Below, in pieces: positions 1 to 7,438 of a DNA stretch of 64,000 nt. The DNA is from Embleya hyalina (GTDB taxonomy: Bacteria; Actinomycetota; Actinomycetes; Streptomycetales; Streptomycetaceae). The notes below the pieces were generated by a model. The model ran no database searches. It was not told the origin of the DNA and was given only the letters and a program-made list of their open reading frames with translations. The stretch lies in NCBI RefSeq assembly GCF_003967355.1, contig NZ_BIFH01000030.1:149716-213715 (forward strand), written 5' to 3'. The translations under genes and the position numbers were made by a program. Positions within the stretch are counted from its first letter, which is position 1; every line of letters begins with the position of its first letter.

Positions 1-27
1 GCCGGTCGGGTCGGTCGTGCGGGACAT
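1..27 (-). CDS. 5' end of an unidentified gene (partial)
   Basis: Only the first nine codons are present (M-S-R-T-T-D-P-T-G), so no function can be given. The ATG at 27-25 has a good ribosome site just upstream on the minus strand (AGAAGGGG at about 35-42, 7 nt spacing). The start is 15 nt beyond the stop of the O-methyltransferase, so it is very probably the next gene of the same operon. Confidence 0.55.
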
Positions 28-42
28 GATCGATACCCCTTC

Positions 43-1170
43 TCAGGCCGGCGTTGCCTCGATCACCCGGAAGTCGAAGCGGGGGAGTGCGGTGACCCGG
101 GTCGTCGCGAAGCCCGTCGTGTGCAACAGGCGCCGAAACTCCTCCTCGGTACGCTCGCGGCCGCCGGTGGCGACCAGCATGTGCAGGTCCAGCAGGAGCG
201 CGGTGGCCTGCGACCGGCTGCCGGCGGTGACCGTCCCGGGCAGCGCGCGCTCCAGCAGGAACACCCGGCCCGCCGGGGGGATCACCGCGCGGATGTTGCG
301 CAGGATGGCGCCGGCTTCCTTGTCGTCCCAGTCGTGCAGGATCTGCTTGAGCAGATAGGCGTCGCAGCCCGGGGGCACCGCGGCGAAGAAGTCCCCGCTC
401 ACCACCCGTGCCCGGGCCGACACCCCGGCGGCGGCGAGCGTGTCGGCGGTGCCGGCCAGACCGGTGGGCACGTCGAACACCACACCCTCGACCTCGGGAT
501 GGGCCCGCAACACGTGCGCGACGAGGGTGCCGTCGCCGCCGCCGAGATCGACCACGGTACGAAACCGCCCGAGGTCGGCTGCGGCGATCGCCTCGGGCGC
601 CACGTCGCGGGTGTGTTCGGCCATGGCCAGGTTGAACGTCTCCGCGGCCTCGGGGTGGGCCGCGTAGTACTCGGTCCACCCCATGCCGTGGGCCAGCTCC
701 CACGGCGGCTCGCCGGTACGCACGCCGGGCACCAACTCGCCCCAGCTCCGCCAGACTTCGGGGCCGCACATCATCCGCATCAGCCCACGGATCGAGTCCG
801 GCGTGTCGGTGCGCAGCGGCTGCCCGAGCTCGGCCAGCTCGAAGCGGTCCGCGCCGACCGGGGTCAGCACCCCCAGCCCGGCCAGGGCCAGCAACAGGCG
901 GTGCAGGGACGGGCCGTGCGCGCCGAGGCGTTCGGCCAACTCGGCGCTGCTCCGCGGCCCCCCGGCGAGCAGGTCGGGGATGCCCAACTCGGCCGCCGCG
1001 TGCACCGCCTTGCCGGCCAGCACCTGCACGATCATCGCGGTGAGCCGGGCCGAGGGCGGCGGTTTCCGCCCACCTCCGCGCGGCTCGTGCCCCGCCGCGT
1101 CCTCGGACGTCGCACCCTGCGGGCCCTCGGGTCCGGCCGCGGCGCGCACGGCGTCAGCCTCCGAGCGCAT
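43..1170 (-). CDS. SAM-dependent class I O-methyltransferase (ketoreductase-cluster type)
   Basis: Predicted small-molecule O-methyltransferase of the AcnO/carminomycin-methyltransferase class. The first 40 residues are low-complexity. An N-terminal dimerisation winged-helix follows (about 45-130: LAGKAVHAAAELGIPDLL). The Rossmann domain has the SAM loop VVDLGGGDG and the catalytic-base region LKQILHDWDD, whose His normally deprotonates the hydroxyl substrate. Length (375 aa) is slightly above the usual 340-350 because of the N-terminal tail, so the true start may lie inside. The ATG overlaps the end of the acyltransferase gene by 17 nt, which implies translational coupling. The substrate is unknown; context suggests it modifies the product of the upstream three enzymes. 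Confidence 0.88.
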   Translation of the reverse strand: MRSEADAVRAAAGPEGPQGATSEDAAGHEPRGGGRKPPPSARLTAMIVQVLAGKAVHAAAELGIPDLLAGGPRSSAELAERLGAHGPSLHRLLLALAGLGVLTPVGADRFELAELGQPLRTDTPDSIRGLMRMMCGPEVWRSWGELVPGVRTGEPPWELAHGMGWTEYYAAHPEAAETFNLAMAEHTRDVAPEAIAAADLGRFRTVVDLGGGDGTLVAHVLRAHPEVEGVVFDVPTGLAGTADTLAAAGVSARARVVSGDFFAAVPPGCDAYLLKQILHDWDDKEAGAILRNIRAVIPPAGRVFLLERALPGTVTAGSRSQATALLLDLHMLVATGGRERTEEEFRRLLHTTGFATTRVTALPRFDFRVIEATPA

Positions 1171-1882
1171 CGGTCGGGCACAACGTCGATTCGGCCACGT
1201 CGGCGGCGATTCTCTTCATGGTGACCTTCCGATGGAAATAGTGGTAGCTCCGGGAGACCGCGTAATCGACGTGTTCTTTCCGGTCGGTCATGAAGTAGGT
1301 CACGTAGTCGCAGATGGTCTCGTCGCCCAGGAGATGCAGGGGCGCGTGACGTACCGGAATCGTCCCGAAGTCCACGAACATGGGCAGGATTTCGTGCCGA
1401 ATGAGCCCGGCGACGTAGTCGAAGCCCTTGGCGTGCGAAAGCAGCGCACAGTTGCGCATGATGATGCCGAGCAGGAGGTCGCCCTTGAAGGACTGTTCGA
1501 TCGCGACATTGTTGACCTCGATGATTTGCCGGCCCGCGGCGCCCGGTATCACCTCGTGGTAGATCGATTCTGGCGCGGCCGGGGTCAACCTGAAGATGGC
1601 CGCCATGCGGCCGTCGAAGGTGACCTTGTAACAACTCGAAGCCACTTCGGGCAGGAATTTATCGCGATAGATGCCGAGCGGCTTGAGCGCCTTTTCCAGA
1701 AAGTCGCGGTATTCTTCGCGTTCCTGGGTCTCGGTGATCATGCAGGTCTGGTATTTCCGCACCTCGGCCAGGACGGATTCGTCTTTCGGCGCGGCCGTGA
1801 ACGCCACCGGTGAGGTCGCCATCGCGTGGTCGGTCGGAATGCCGTCGTCCTCGGTCCGCGGCTCGTCCCGTATGCTCCTCAT
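1154..1882 (-). CDS. FeeM/LuxI-like GNAT-fold N-acyltransferase (putative)
   Basis: 242 aa. No close named family is certain, but the layout resembles autoinducer synthase / long-chain N-acyl amino acid synthase (FeeM) enzymes. A basic N-terminal half contains the CYKVTFDGRMAAIFRL strand pair. Then comes IIEVNNVAIEQSFKG, matching the E-x-x-x-x-V strand and following helix of the GNAT fold, and the helix LLLGIIMRNCALLSHAKGFDY followed by a FGTIPVRH strand. Such proteins transfer an acyl chain from acyl-ACP or acyl-CoA to an amino group. The start ATG has GAGG about 10 nt upstream. The gene begins 18 nt after the diiron oxygenase and has visibly lower GC than the flanking chromosome. Assignment rests on fold-level similarity and is tentative. 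Confidence 0.6.
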   Translation of the reverse strand: MRSIRDEPRTEDDGIPTDHAMATSPVAFTAAPKDESVLAEVRKYQTCMITETQEREEYRDFLEKALKPLGIYRDKFLPEVASSCYKVTFDGRMAAIFRLTPAAPESIYHEVIPGAAGRQIIEVNNVAIEQSFKGDLLLGIIMRNCALLSHAKGFDYVAGLIRHEILPMFVDFGTIPVRHAPLHLLGDETICDYVTYFMTDRKEHVDYAVSRSYHYFHRKVTMKRIAADVAESTLCPTDALGG

Positions 1883-1900
1883 CCCGTCGGATCCTCGACT

Positions 1901-2569
1901 CTAGGATGCGATGGGAGTGGTCAGCACATCATCGAACATCCGACTGTAGTAGTGGATCGTCATCCTCCTTCCCTGGATGACGTCGGCCATGTCGGAATCC
2001 TTCACCAGCAACTCGTCGACCGCGCGCTTCACGTCTTCGATGTGCTTGGCGTCGAATCCGCCGTGGCTCTTGATGAAGGTCACCTGATTACGTTCGAGGC
2101 CGTATCGCTCCCGGAGCACCTGCGCCATGACCTTGCCCAGCTCCGCGCCGAGGCCCTCGGTCAGGCTGGCCACGCCGAGGATGCCCACGGGGTTGCCGTA
2201 GGTGGCCATGTAGTAGTTCTGCGAGACCAGTCCCCAGGACCCGGGCTTCGGCGGCACGGCGAGTACCCGCGCCACGTCCTCGCCCAGGTTCCGCAGGTCG
2301 TTCATACAGAATTGGTCGTGATTGTTCTCCTCCTGGACCTGCTCGAAGAACCAGTCGCGCAGACCCCGGTAGTCGTCGCCGAGCCGCGCGCCGGCCAGCG
2401 ACAACATCCGCGAGGTGTGTCGCACCATGTGGTACGTCTCGCGCAGGTAGCTCACGTAATGCTCGCGTTTCATCGCGCCCCCGAGTACGAGCTCGATCAG
2501 CCCGTTCTTTTCGATCGAGGCCTTGTAGTCCTCTTCCGTCGCGGCGAGCAGGTCGTCGAAGTTGCTCAT
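1901..2569 (-). CDS. haem-oxygenase-like diiron oxygenase (HDO; TenA/PqqC-like iron redox enzyme)
   Basis: 222 aa, all-helical, the usual size of the HDO superfamily (UndA, SznF central domain, CADD and relatives). Putative metal ligands are in the expected order: H47 and/or E44 in the YLRETYH helix, E81 and H84 in EENNHD, E138 in SLTEGLG, and H169, D173 and H176 in SHGGFDAKH. Family members use O2 for N-oxygenation, oxidative C-C cleavage or desaturation of small amines and acids. The start has GGAG about 8 nt upstream. It sits between a hotdog thioesterase and a FeeM-like acyltransferase, so a fatty-acyl or amino-acid-derived substrate is plausible (inference). Confidence 0.82.
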   Translation of the reverse strand: MSNFDDLLAATEEDYKASIEKNGLIELVLGGAMKREHYVSYLRETYHMVRHTSRMLSLAGARLGDDYRGLRDWFFEQVQEENNHDQFCMNDLRNLGEDVARVLAVPPKPGSWGLVSQNYYMATYGNPVGILGVASLTEGLGAELGKVMAQVLRERYGLERNQVTFIKSHGGFDAKHIEDVKRAVDELLVKDSDMADVIQGRRMTIHYYSRMFDDVLTTPIAS

Positions 2570-2749
2570 GATCGGTGCTCCATTCGTTCCGGCGGGCTGA
2601 CGGACGGTGGTGGCGACAATCCGGCCGAGGCGGGGTTCGACCGCGGTGCGAGAGCGATGACGAAAAGCGGGACCGGAGGCGGGAACCGGGAGCGGAACGG
2701 AAACGGGAGCCGGGGCGGCGGCGCGAACGGCGACGGGGCGACGGGGCGA

Positions 2750-3196
2750 CTAACGGGTTTTCGTCGGCGGCTTCGGGAAGGGGAGAAGCCGGTAGGTGCC
2801 GATCGCCCGGGCCAGGGTCCGACCCTCCGTATCGGTCAGCCTCGCCTCCAGGAAGGCCGAGCTGTTGCCCCGCGACGTGATGTGTCCCGTGCCCAGGATC
2901 CGACCCACGGAAATCGGTTTCACGAAATCGGTGGACAGGGAGACGGTAACCGGCATGAACTCCGCGTCGGTGAGACCGACGATGGCCGAACCCATGCACT
3001 CGTCGAGCATGGCGACAATGAATCCGCCGTGCACGTTGCCGGCCGGGTTGGTGAACTCGGGAAGTGCGGTGAAGGAAAGGTGGATCGAATCCGATTTCTT
3101 GTCGAGCTCGAGCAGCGTCCAGTCGACGAGAGCGGCGACCTGCGGCAGATCCCCCAGGCGGTCGAAAACGGTCTCTTCGACGTTCGTATTCGGCAC
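2750..3196 (-). CDS. PaaI-family hotdog thioesterase
   Basis: 148 aa from the GTG at 3196, which has the ribosome site GGAAAGAAG upstream; an in-frame ATG at 3277 would add 27 residues unlike the family. The hotdog signature FTNPAGNVHGGFIVAMLDECMG (catalytic HGG plus D/E helix) and the strand VSLSTDFVKPISVG are clear. Members hydrolyse acyl-CoA or acyl-ACP thioesters, often releasing or proof-reading aromatic or fatty acyl groups. It is the first gene of the minus-strand operon and is separated from the diiron oxygenase by 180 bp of G-rich sequence with no gene visible. Role inferred: release or supply of an acyl intermediate. Confidence 0.85.
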   Translation of the reverse strand: MPNTNVEETVFDRLGDLPQVAALVDWTLLELDKKSDSIHLSFTALPEFTNPAGNVHGGFIVAMLDECMGSAIVGLTDAEFMPVTVSLSTDFVKPISVGRILGTGHITSRGNSSAFLEARLTDTEGRTLARAIGTYRLLPFPKPPTKTR

Positions 3197-3294
3197 CGGC
3201 GATTCTTCTTTCCTCGATTTTGCCGGACATTTCGCGGCTCGACTCGCGCGGCTCGCCCATGCGTCCGACCCATGCACATTCGGCCGCGCTTGTC

Positions 3295-3324
3295 AGCATG
3301 GTGAGGTCGGAGGGCGAATGTCAA
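3295..3324 (-). promoter_or_regulatory. candidate promoter of the thioesterase-HDO-acyltransferase operon
   Basis: On the minus strand a perfect -35 hexamer TTGACA (3324-3319) is followed after 18 nt by CATGCT (3300-3295). It lies about 100 nt upstream of the thioesterase GTG, in the 400-bp stretch 3197-3604 that otherwise holds only a terminator hairpin. The -10 match is modest. Confidence 0.5.
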
Positions 3325-3526
3325 CCACTCCGACAAGATCATGCGAGAGCGACGGGCGATTAGCACCCGACCGGGTGAAGGCAAATGGACCGGCGGCCAA
3401 GATCGCGAATGGAGATCAAATATCCGCCGCCGGGCCGGCGAATCGTGGACCTTCGATCCGACCGATTCCCGGGCCCGCGCCCGACATCCGAGCGTCGGGG
3501 TATGGTGCCCGCCCCCGAACGCGACT

Positions 3527-3555
3527 CGGCCGCCCCGCGCGATGCGGGGCGGCCG
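3527..3555. terminator. strong hairpin terminator after the LppX-like gene
   Basis: A perfect 12-bp G/C stem (CGGCCGCCCCGC against GCGGGGCGGCCG) with a 5-nt loop, no U-tract, as is usual in actinomycetes. It isolates the lipoprotein gene from the operon further left. Confidence 0.75.
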
Positions 3556-3604
3556 AGGAAGCGCGTTCGCGCCGGGAGGGCGCGGGGGTCGAACGGGTCG
3601 GGGT

Positions 3605-4588
3605 TCAGGCGGCCTTGTCGTCGCCGAACATGTCCGACAGGCCACCGCCGAAGGACTTCAGCAGGCCGTTCAGGTCGATCGTCTCACCGGCCGGGGGCGC
3701 CTTGGGCGAGACGCCGCCGGAGAGCTTGGAGTACTTGAGGTCGATGGTCACCTCGTTGGTGCCGTCGCCCTTGTCGTCGGCGGTCACCCGCACCGGGAAC
3801 GGCGTGCCGTTGGCCGCCACGTAGATCGTGGTGACCGTGCCGTCCGCGTCCTTCGCGATCAGCGGGATCGTCTTGACCCCGTTGATGTCGGTGATCGGGC
3901 CCTTGGTCAGCTTCGGATGGTCGGTCGGGTCGGACGAGTCGGAGTCGGAGTCCGAGCCGAACAGCGAACCCGCGCCCGGCTTCGAGCCGAAGAGGTTGTC
4001 GAGCGACGGAGTGCCGCCGCCCTTCAGCAGATCCTGGCCGAACTTGCTCACGTCGGTGTCGCCGAACTTGACATATTTGCCCTCGACCAGCTTGGCGGCC
4101 TCGGTGAACATCGTGTCGAATTGGTCCCCCGACTTCTTGTCACCGGGGGAGGAGGAGCCGGGCCTGCCGGACGGGGAGGCGGCCTCGATCCGCTTGCCCA
4201 GGTCGACGACGGTCTGGATGGTGCCGGGCGCGAGCCGGACGTAGAACGCCTTGTCGACCGCGATCAGATCGAGCGCCTTGCCCTGGACGGTCACCTTGCC
4301 CTCGGCCCGGTTCTCGGTGCCGATGCGCAGGTCCACGCCGACCGGCGCGTCGTAGATCTTCCCGGTTCCCTCGATGTGCAGGTTCGTGAGGTCCTTGTAG
4401 CCGTTCTCGGCCTGCTTGGACAACGCTTCCACGCTCAGTCCCTCGTTCGAGGGACCCTTCGGGTCGAGGGCGTTGCCGCCGGCGGCAACGGATTCGAAGG
4501 GGTCTCCCGAGGACGACTCGCCACAACCGGCGGCGAGCAGGACCAGCGGAACGGTCAGGGCCGCGGCGGATATCCGGATCGGACGCAC
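3605..4588 (-). CDS. LppX/LprG-like secreted lipoprotein
   Basis: 327 aa from the GTG at 4588, chosen because GGGAG lies 7 nt upstream; an in-frame ATG at 4645 would place an odd acidic tail before the signal peptide. The N-terminus has an R-x-x-R start, hydrophobic stretch and lipobox LLAAGC, so it is predicted to be lipid-anchored on the outer membrane face. The remainder matches the LppX/LprAFG fold: alternating beta strands such as LHIEGTGKIYDAPVGVDLRI and LIAVDKAFYVRLAPG. Mid-protein there is a serine/aspartate-rich linker (SDSDSDSS). Family members carry lipids across the wall region. It is divergent from ubiX. Confidence 0.8.
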   Translation of the reverse strand: MRPIRISAAALTVPLVLLAAGCGESSSGDPFESVAAGGNALDPKGPSNEGLSVEALSKQAENGYKDLTNLHIEGTGKIYDAPVGVDLRIGTENRAEGKVTVQGKALDLIAVDKAFYVRLAPGTIQTVVDLGKRIEAASPSGRPGSSSPGDKKSGDQFDTMFTEAAKLVEGKYVKFGDTDVSKFGQDLLKGGGTPSLDNLFGSKPGAGSLFGSDSDSDSSDPTDHPKLTKGPITDINGVKTIPLIAKDADGTVTTIYVAANGTPFPVRVTADDKGDGTNEVTIDLKYSKLSGGVSPKAPPAGETIDLNGLLKSFGGGLSDMFGDDKAA

Positions 4589-4759
4589 AGTTGAACTCCC
4601 GGTCGAGGAACGATCGATGGCATCACGAAGGATGCCTACCCGCATGGTAGGCAGCTTCGTCCACCCGATTACGCCACGGGTGGCGCGTCGGGGCCGAACG
4701 GGGCGAGCCACACCCCTCCCCTGCGGGAGTCGCCGGCCCCGCGACGCGACAATGGGGGC

Positions 4760-5425
4760 ATGGACACGGAGCGCGGCAACAAGGGAGAACGACGTCCGTG
4801 GCTCGTCGGTGTGTCCGGGGCCTCGGGTACGCCGTACGCCGCCGCGGTGCTGCGCGCGCTGCTGGACGCCGGGGAGGCGGTGGACCTCGTGGTCAGCCGG
4901 GCCGCCCGGTTGACCCTGCTCGACGAGACCGGCACAGCGTTTCGGGACGCGCACTGGCGCGACGACCTCACCGCGTGGACCGGGCTCGACGAGGCCGCCC
5001 TCGACCGGGTCCGCTACTGGTCGGCCGGCGACCTGGGCGCGGGACCGGCGAGCGGTTCGTACCCGGCCAAGGGCATGGTCGTGGTCCCGGCCAGCACCGC
5101 CTCGGTCGCGGGCATCGCCATCGGCCTGTCCAAGGACCTGCTCCAGCGCGCCGCCGACGTCACGCTCAAGGAGCGCCGTCCGCTCGTGGTCGTGCCGCGC
5201 GAGACGCCGCTGACCGGCACCACGCTGCGCCACCTGGTCCGCCTCGACGACGCCGGCGCGGTGATCCTGCCGGCCTCCCCGGCCTTCTACGCGGGTGCGC
5301 AGGACGTACAGCGCCTGGTCGACTTCGTCGCGGGCAAGGTGCTGGACGTGCTCGGCGTCCACCACGACCTGTACCGGCGCTGGGACGGCGAACTCGGCGG
5401 CGCCCGACGCGAGGCGACCGGATGA
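4760..5425 (+). CDS. ubiX: UbiX-type flavin prenyltransferase
   Basis: 221 aa. Makes prenylated FMN from FMN and dimethylallyl phosphate, the cofactor of UbiD-type decarboxylases. The FMN-binding loop GVSGASGT is at 17-24, PAKGMVVVPASTASVAGIAIG and the conserved VPRETPL and ILPASPAFY motifs follow. No UbiD gene is in the window, but mqnE is 2 kb downstream, and a UbiX/UbiD pair completes the futalosine menaquinone route, so that is the likely pathway. No Shine-Dalgarno is visible; a -10-like GACAAT ends 6 nt before the ATG, compatible with a leaderless mRNA. The stop overlaps a small cationic ORF. Confidence 0.92.
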   Translation: MDTERGNKGERRPWLVGVSGASGTPYAAAVLRALLDAGEAVDLVVSRAARLTLLDETGTAFRDAHWRDDLTAWTGLDEAALDRVRYWSAGDLGAGPASGSYPAKGMVVVPASTASVAGIAIGLSKDLLQRAADVTLKERRPLVVVPRETPLTGTTLRHLVRLDDAGAVILPASPAFYAGAQDVQRLVDFVAGKVLDVLGVHHDLYRRWDGELGGARREATG

Positions 5426-5526
5426 GCCCGACCCGACAACCGCGGCCCTTCCGGCAACAGCCCTTCCGACAACCGCGGGCCTTCCGACAACCACAGCCCT
5501 TCCGACAACCAAAAAGGCCCCCGTGA
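5422..5526 (+). CDS. 34-aa arginine/proline-rich repeat peptide, coupled to ubiX
   Basis: The ATG overlaps the ubiX stop (ATGA) and has GAGG 7 nt upstream. The peptide is built from repeats of P-F-R-Q-P (for example RQPRPFRQQPFRQPRAF), has no acidic residue and many Arg, and ends just where a terminator hairpin starts. The DNA consists of four degenerate copies of a unit like CTTCCGACAACC. It could be a real translated peptide resembling proline-rich cationic peptides, or simply repeat DNA read in an open frame. No homologue is recognised. Confidence 0.35.
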   Translation: MSPTRQPRPFRQQPFRQPRAFRQPQPFRQPKRPP

Positions 5527-5539
5527 GAACGGGAGCCTT
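5514..5539 (+). terminator. ubiX terminator hairpin
   Basis: An 11-position stem with one mismatch (AAGGCCCCCGT against ACGGGAGCCTT) around a GAGA loop, directly after the small repeat ORF and facing a convergent small gene. Confidence 0.65.
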
Positions 5540-5568
5540 GGCGGGTCGTGCCGGATCTGCCGAGGTGA

Positions 5569-5703
5569 TCAGCGCCCGGTCTTGCGGCGGCCGACCAGGC
5601 GCTTCACACGCTTGAGCGTGCTCGACGGCTGGGTGGCTCGTGAGCGTTCCGCGATCTCATGCAGTTCCTGCATATGGGCGCGGGCCATCTCCAGGGTGTA
5701 CAC
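5569..5703 (-). CDS. 44-aa small basic protein (hypothetical)
   Basis: An open frame of 44 codons from a GTG at 5703 with GGGAG about 8 nt upstream. It has an N-terminal helix (YTLEMARAHMQELHEIAER) and a strongly basic C-terminus (KRVKRLVGRRKTGR). Composition and ribosome site favour a real gene. It is divergent from the AsnC regulator and shares with it the intergenic region that carries the palindrome at 5757. The basic tail suggests nucleic-acid or membrane contact; no function can be stated. Confidence 0.5.
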   Translation of the reverse strand: MYTLEMARAHMQELHEIAERSRATQPSSTLKRVKRLVGRRKTGR

Positions 5704-5756
5704 GGTGTCGTCTCCCAACGAATCGTCATCAGAGGCTTGTGGCTTCCGATGCCTTT

Positions 5757-5775
5757 GATTCTAAGGGTTAGAATC
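5757..5775. promoter_or_regulatory. perfect palindrome, likely AsnC/Lrp operator
   Basis: GATTCTAA-GGG-TTAGAATC: two perfect 8-nt arms around a 3-nt centre, A/T-rich in a very GC-rich region, placed between the divergent 44-aa gene and the AsnC gene, 109 nt upstream of the latter's start. Lrp/AsnC proteins bind palindromes of this size and commonly autoregulate. Confidence 0.65.
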
Positions 5776-5883
5776 GAAACCGTCCAATGAATTACAGGCA
5801 TCACCGGGGTTTGTGCCTGCGTCATGTCGTAGTCCCCTGGCGGACCCCCGGTGGACACCATCGAATACCTGGAGGAAACGGAC

Positions 5884-6342
5884 ATGGATGCCGTCGACCG
5901 CAAGCTGATCCAGGCGCTGCGCGGCAACGGACGAGCCTCGTACGCGGAGTTGGGCCGACTGGTGGGCCTGTCCGGACCGAGCGTCACCGATCGCATCAAC
6001 CGCCTCGAACAGGCCGGCGTGATCACCGGCTACCGCGCCTCGGTCGACCCGGTCTCGCTCGGCCTGGGCGTGACCGCGCTGATCGGGATCCAACTCTCCG
6101 ACGCGGCCGATCACGACGACGTCAGCCGCCGGTTGCGCGACCTGGACGAGATCGAGGACTGCTGGTTCATCGCCGGTGACGACTCCTTCATGCTCAAGGT
6201 CCGGGTCTCGGACATGGAGGGCCTGGAGAACGTGGTCCGGCGCCTGTCCGGCACGCGCGGCGTGGCCCGTACCCGGACCACCGTGGTGCTCTCCACCAAA
6301 TGGGAGTACCGCGCCGCCGAACTGCCCGAACCCACCGAATAG
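5884..6342 (+). CDS. AsnC/Lrp-family transcriptional regulator
   Basis: 152 aa. The start is the ATG at 5884 with GGAGGA 8 nt upstream, rather than the GTG at 5851. N-terminal HTH (about 1-50: LIQALRGNGRASYAELGRLVGLSGPSVTDRINRLEQAGVI) and a C-terminal ligand/oligomerisation RAM domain (LGLGVTALIGIQLSD, CWFIAGDDSFMLKVRV). Such regulators sense amino acids. It is 56 bp upstream of a threonine/serine dehydratase in the same direction, so regulation of that gene in response to an amino acid is likely. Probably autoregulated through the palindrome upstream. Confidence 0.92.
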   Translation: MDAVDRKLIQALRGNGRASYAELGRLVGLSGPSVTDRINRLEQAGVITGYRASVDPVSLGLGVTALIGIQLSDAADHDDVSRRLRDLDEIEDCWFIAGDDSFMLKVRVSDMEGLENVVRRLSGTRGVARTRTTVVLSTKWEYRAAELPEPTE

Positions 6343-6398
6343 CCGCACCCCGACCGGTATCCGAGTGATCGTCGACGCGCCCTCGTAGGGTGGCGGAC

Positions 6399-7358
6399 AT
6401 GACGAATCCGGTGACACTCGAAGACCTCCGGGCCGCACAAAAGCGCATCGCGGGCACGGCCGTACGCACCCCGCTGCTGCCGTCCCTGCACGGCGACGCC
6501 GACCGGCCGCTGTGGCTCAAGCCGGAGAGCCTGCAGCCGATCGGCGCGTTCAAGATCCGCGGCGCTTACAACGCGATCGCGGCGCTGACCGACGCCGAAC
6601 GCTCGCGCGGGGTCGTCGCACACTCCAGCGGCAACCACGCGCAGGCGGTGGCCTACGCGGCCCGCCTGTTCGGCGCCAAGGCGGTGATCGTGATGCCGGA
6701 CACCACCCCGCAGGTCAAGATCGACGCCACCCACGCGCTGGGCGCCGAGGTGGTGATCGTCACCCCGGAGCGGCGCGACACCGCCGCCGGGGAACTGGCC
6801 GAGGAGCACGGCTACGCGTTCGTACCGCCCTACGACGACGCGCGGATCATCGCCGGCCAGGGCACCGCCGGCCTGGAGATCACCGAGGACCTGCCCACCG
6901 TCGACACCGTGCTCGTCCCGGTCAGCGGCGGCGGCCTGATCTCCGGCATCGCCGCCGCGGTCAAGCTGACCAGCCCGCACACCAAGGTGATCGGCGTCGA
7001 GCCCGAACTGGCCGCCGACGCCGCCGAGTCCTTCCGTACCGGCGTGCGCACCACGTGGTCCACCACGCAGACATACCGCACGATCGCCGACGGCCTGCGC
7101 ACCACGTCCGTGGGCGTGCTGCCGTTCGCGCACATCCAGGCGTACGTGGACGACATCGTCACCGTCACCGAGGACCAGATCCGCGAGGCGATGCGCTTCC
7201 TGGGCCTGCGCGCCCGCCTGGTCGCCGAACCCGCCGGCGCCGTCGCCACCGCGGCCTACCTCTTCCGCGAGGACGTGCTCCCGGCCGGACGCGAACACGT
7301 CGCCGTGGTCAGCGGCGGCAACGTCGACCCCGCGCTCTACGCCGAGGTGATGGCCTGA
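6399..7358 (+). CDS. PLP-dependent threonine/serine dehydratase without ACT domain
   Basis: 319 aa from the ATG at 6399 (AGGG about 9 nt upstream); a GTG at 6390 is the alternative. Fold type II PLP enzyme: the PLP lysine is in GAFKIRGAYNA, the substrate loop is SSGNHAQAVAYA, and the phosphate-binding glycine loop is VSGGGLISGIAAA. It deaminates Thr or Ser to the 2-oxo acid. It lacks the C-terminal ACT domain of the longer paralogue at 23.5 kb, so it should not be feedback-controlled by Ile and is more likely catabolic or a racemase/dehydratase. It lies between an AsnC regulator and mqnE. Confidence 0.9.
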   Translation: MTNPVTLEDLRAAQKRIAGTAVRTPLLPSLHGDADRPLWLKPESLQPIGAFKIRGAYNAIAALTDAERSRGVVAHSSGNHAQAVAYAARLFGAKAVIVMPDTTPQVKIDATHALGAEVVIVTPERRDTAAGELAEEHGYAFVPPYDDARIIAGQGTAGLEITEDLPTVDTVLVPVSGGGLISGIAAAVKLTSPHTKVIGVEPELAADAAESFRTGVRTTWSTTQTYRTIADGLRTTSVGVLPFAHIQAYVDDIVTVTEDQIREAMRFLGLRARLVAEPAGAVATAAYLFREDVLPAGREHVAVVSGGNVDPALYAEVMA

Positions 7359-7438
7359 GCGGGCGCGTCCGGGGCCGGGCGTAACCTCGTACAAGCCGCG
7401 CAGCGGCGGACAAGAAGACCAAGAGGGAGTACTCACGC

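Noticed and set aside
5440-5510. CRISPR-like appearance of the CTTCCGACAACC copies after ubiX
   Set aside because: Copies are contiguous and imperfect with no unique spacers, and no cas gene is present.
4798-5526. A 242-codon frame overlapping ubiX
   Set aside because: It is Arg-rich noise through ubiX; only its last 34 codons from 5422 have an independent start and ribosome site.
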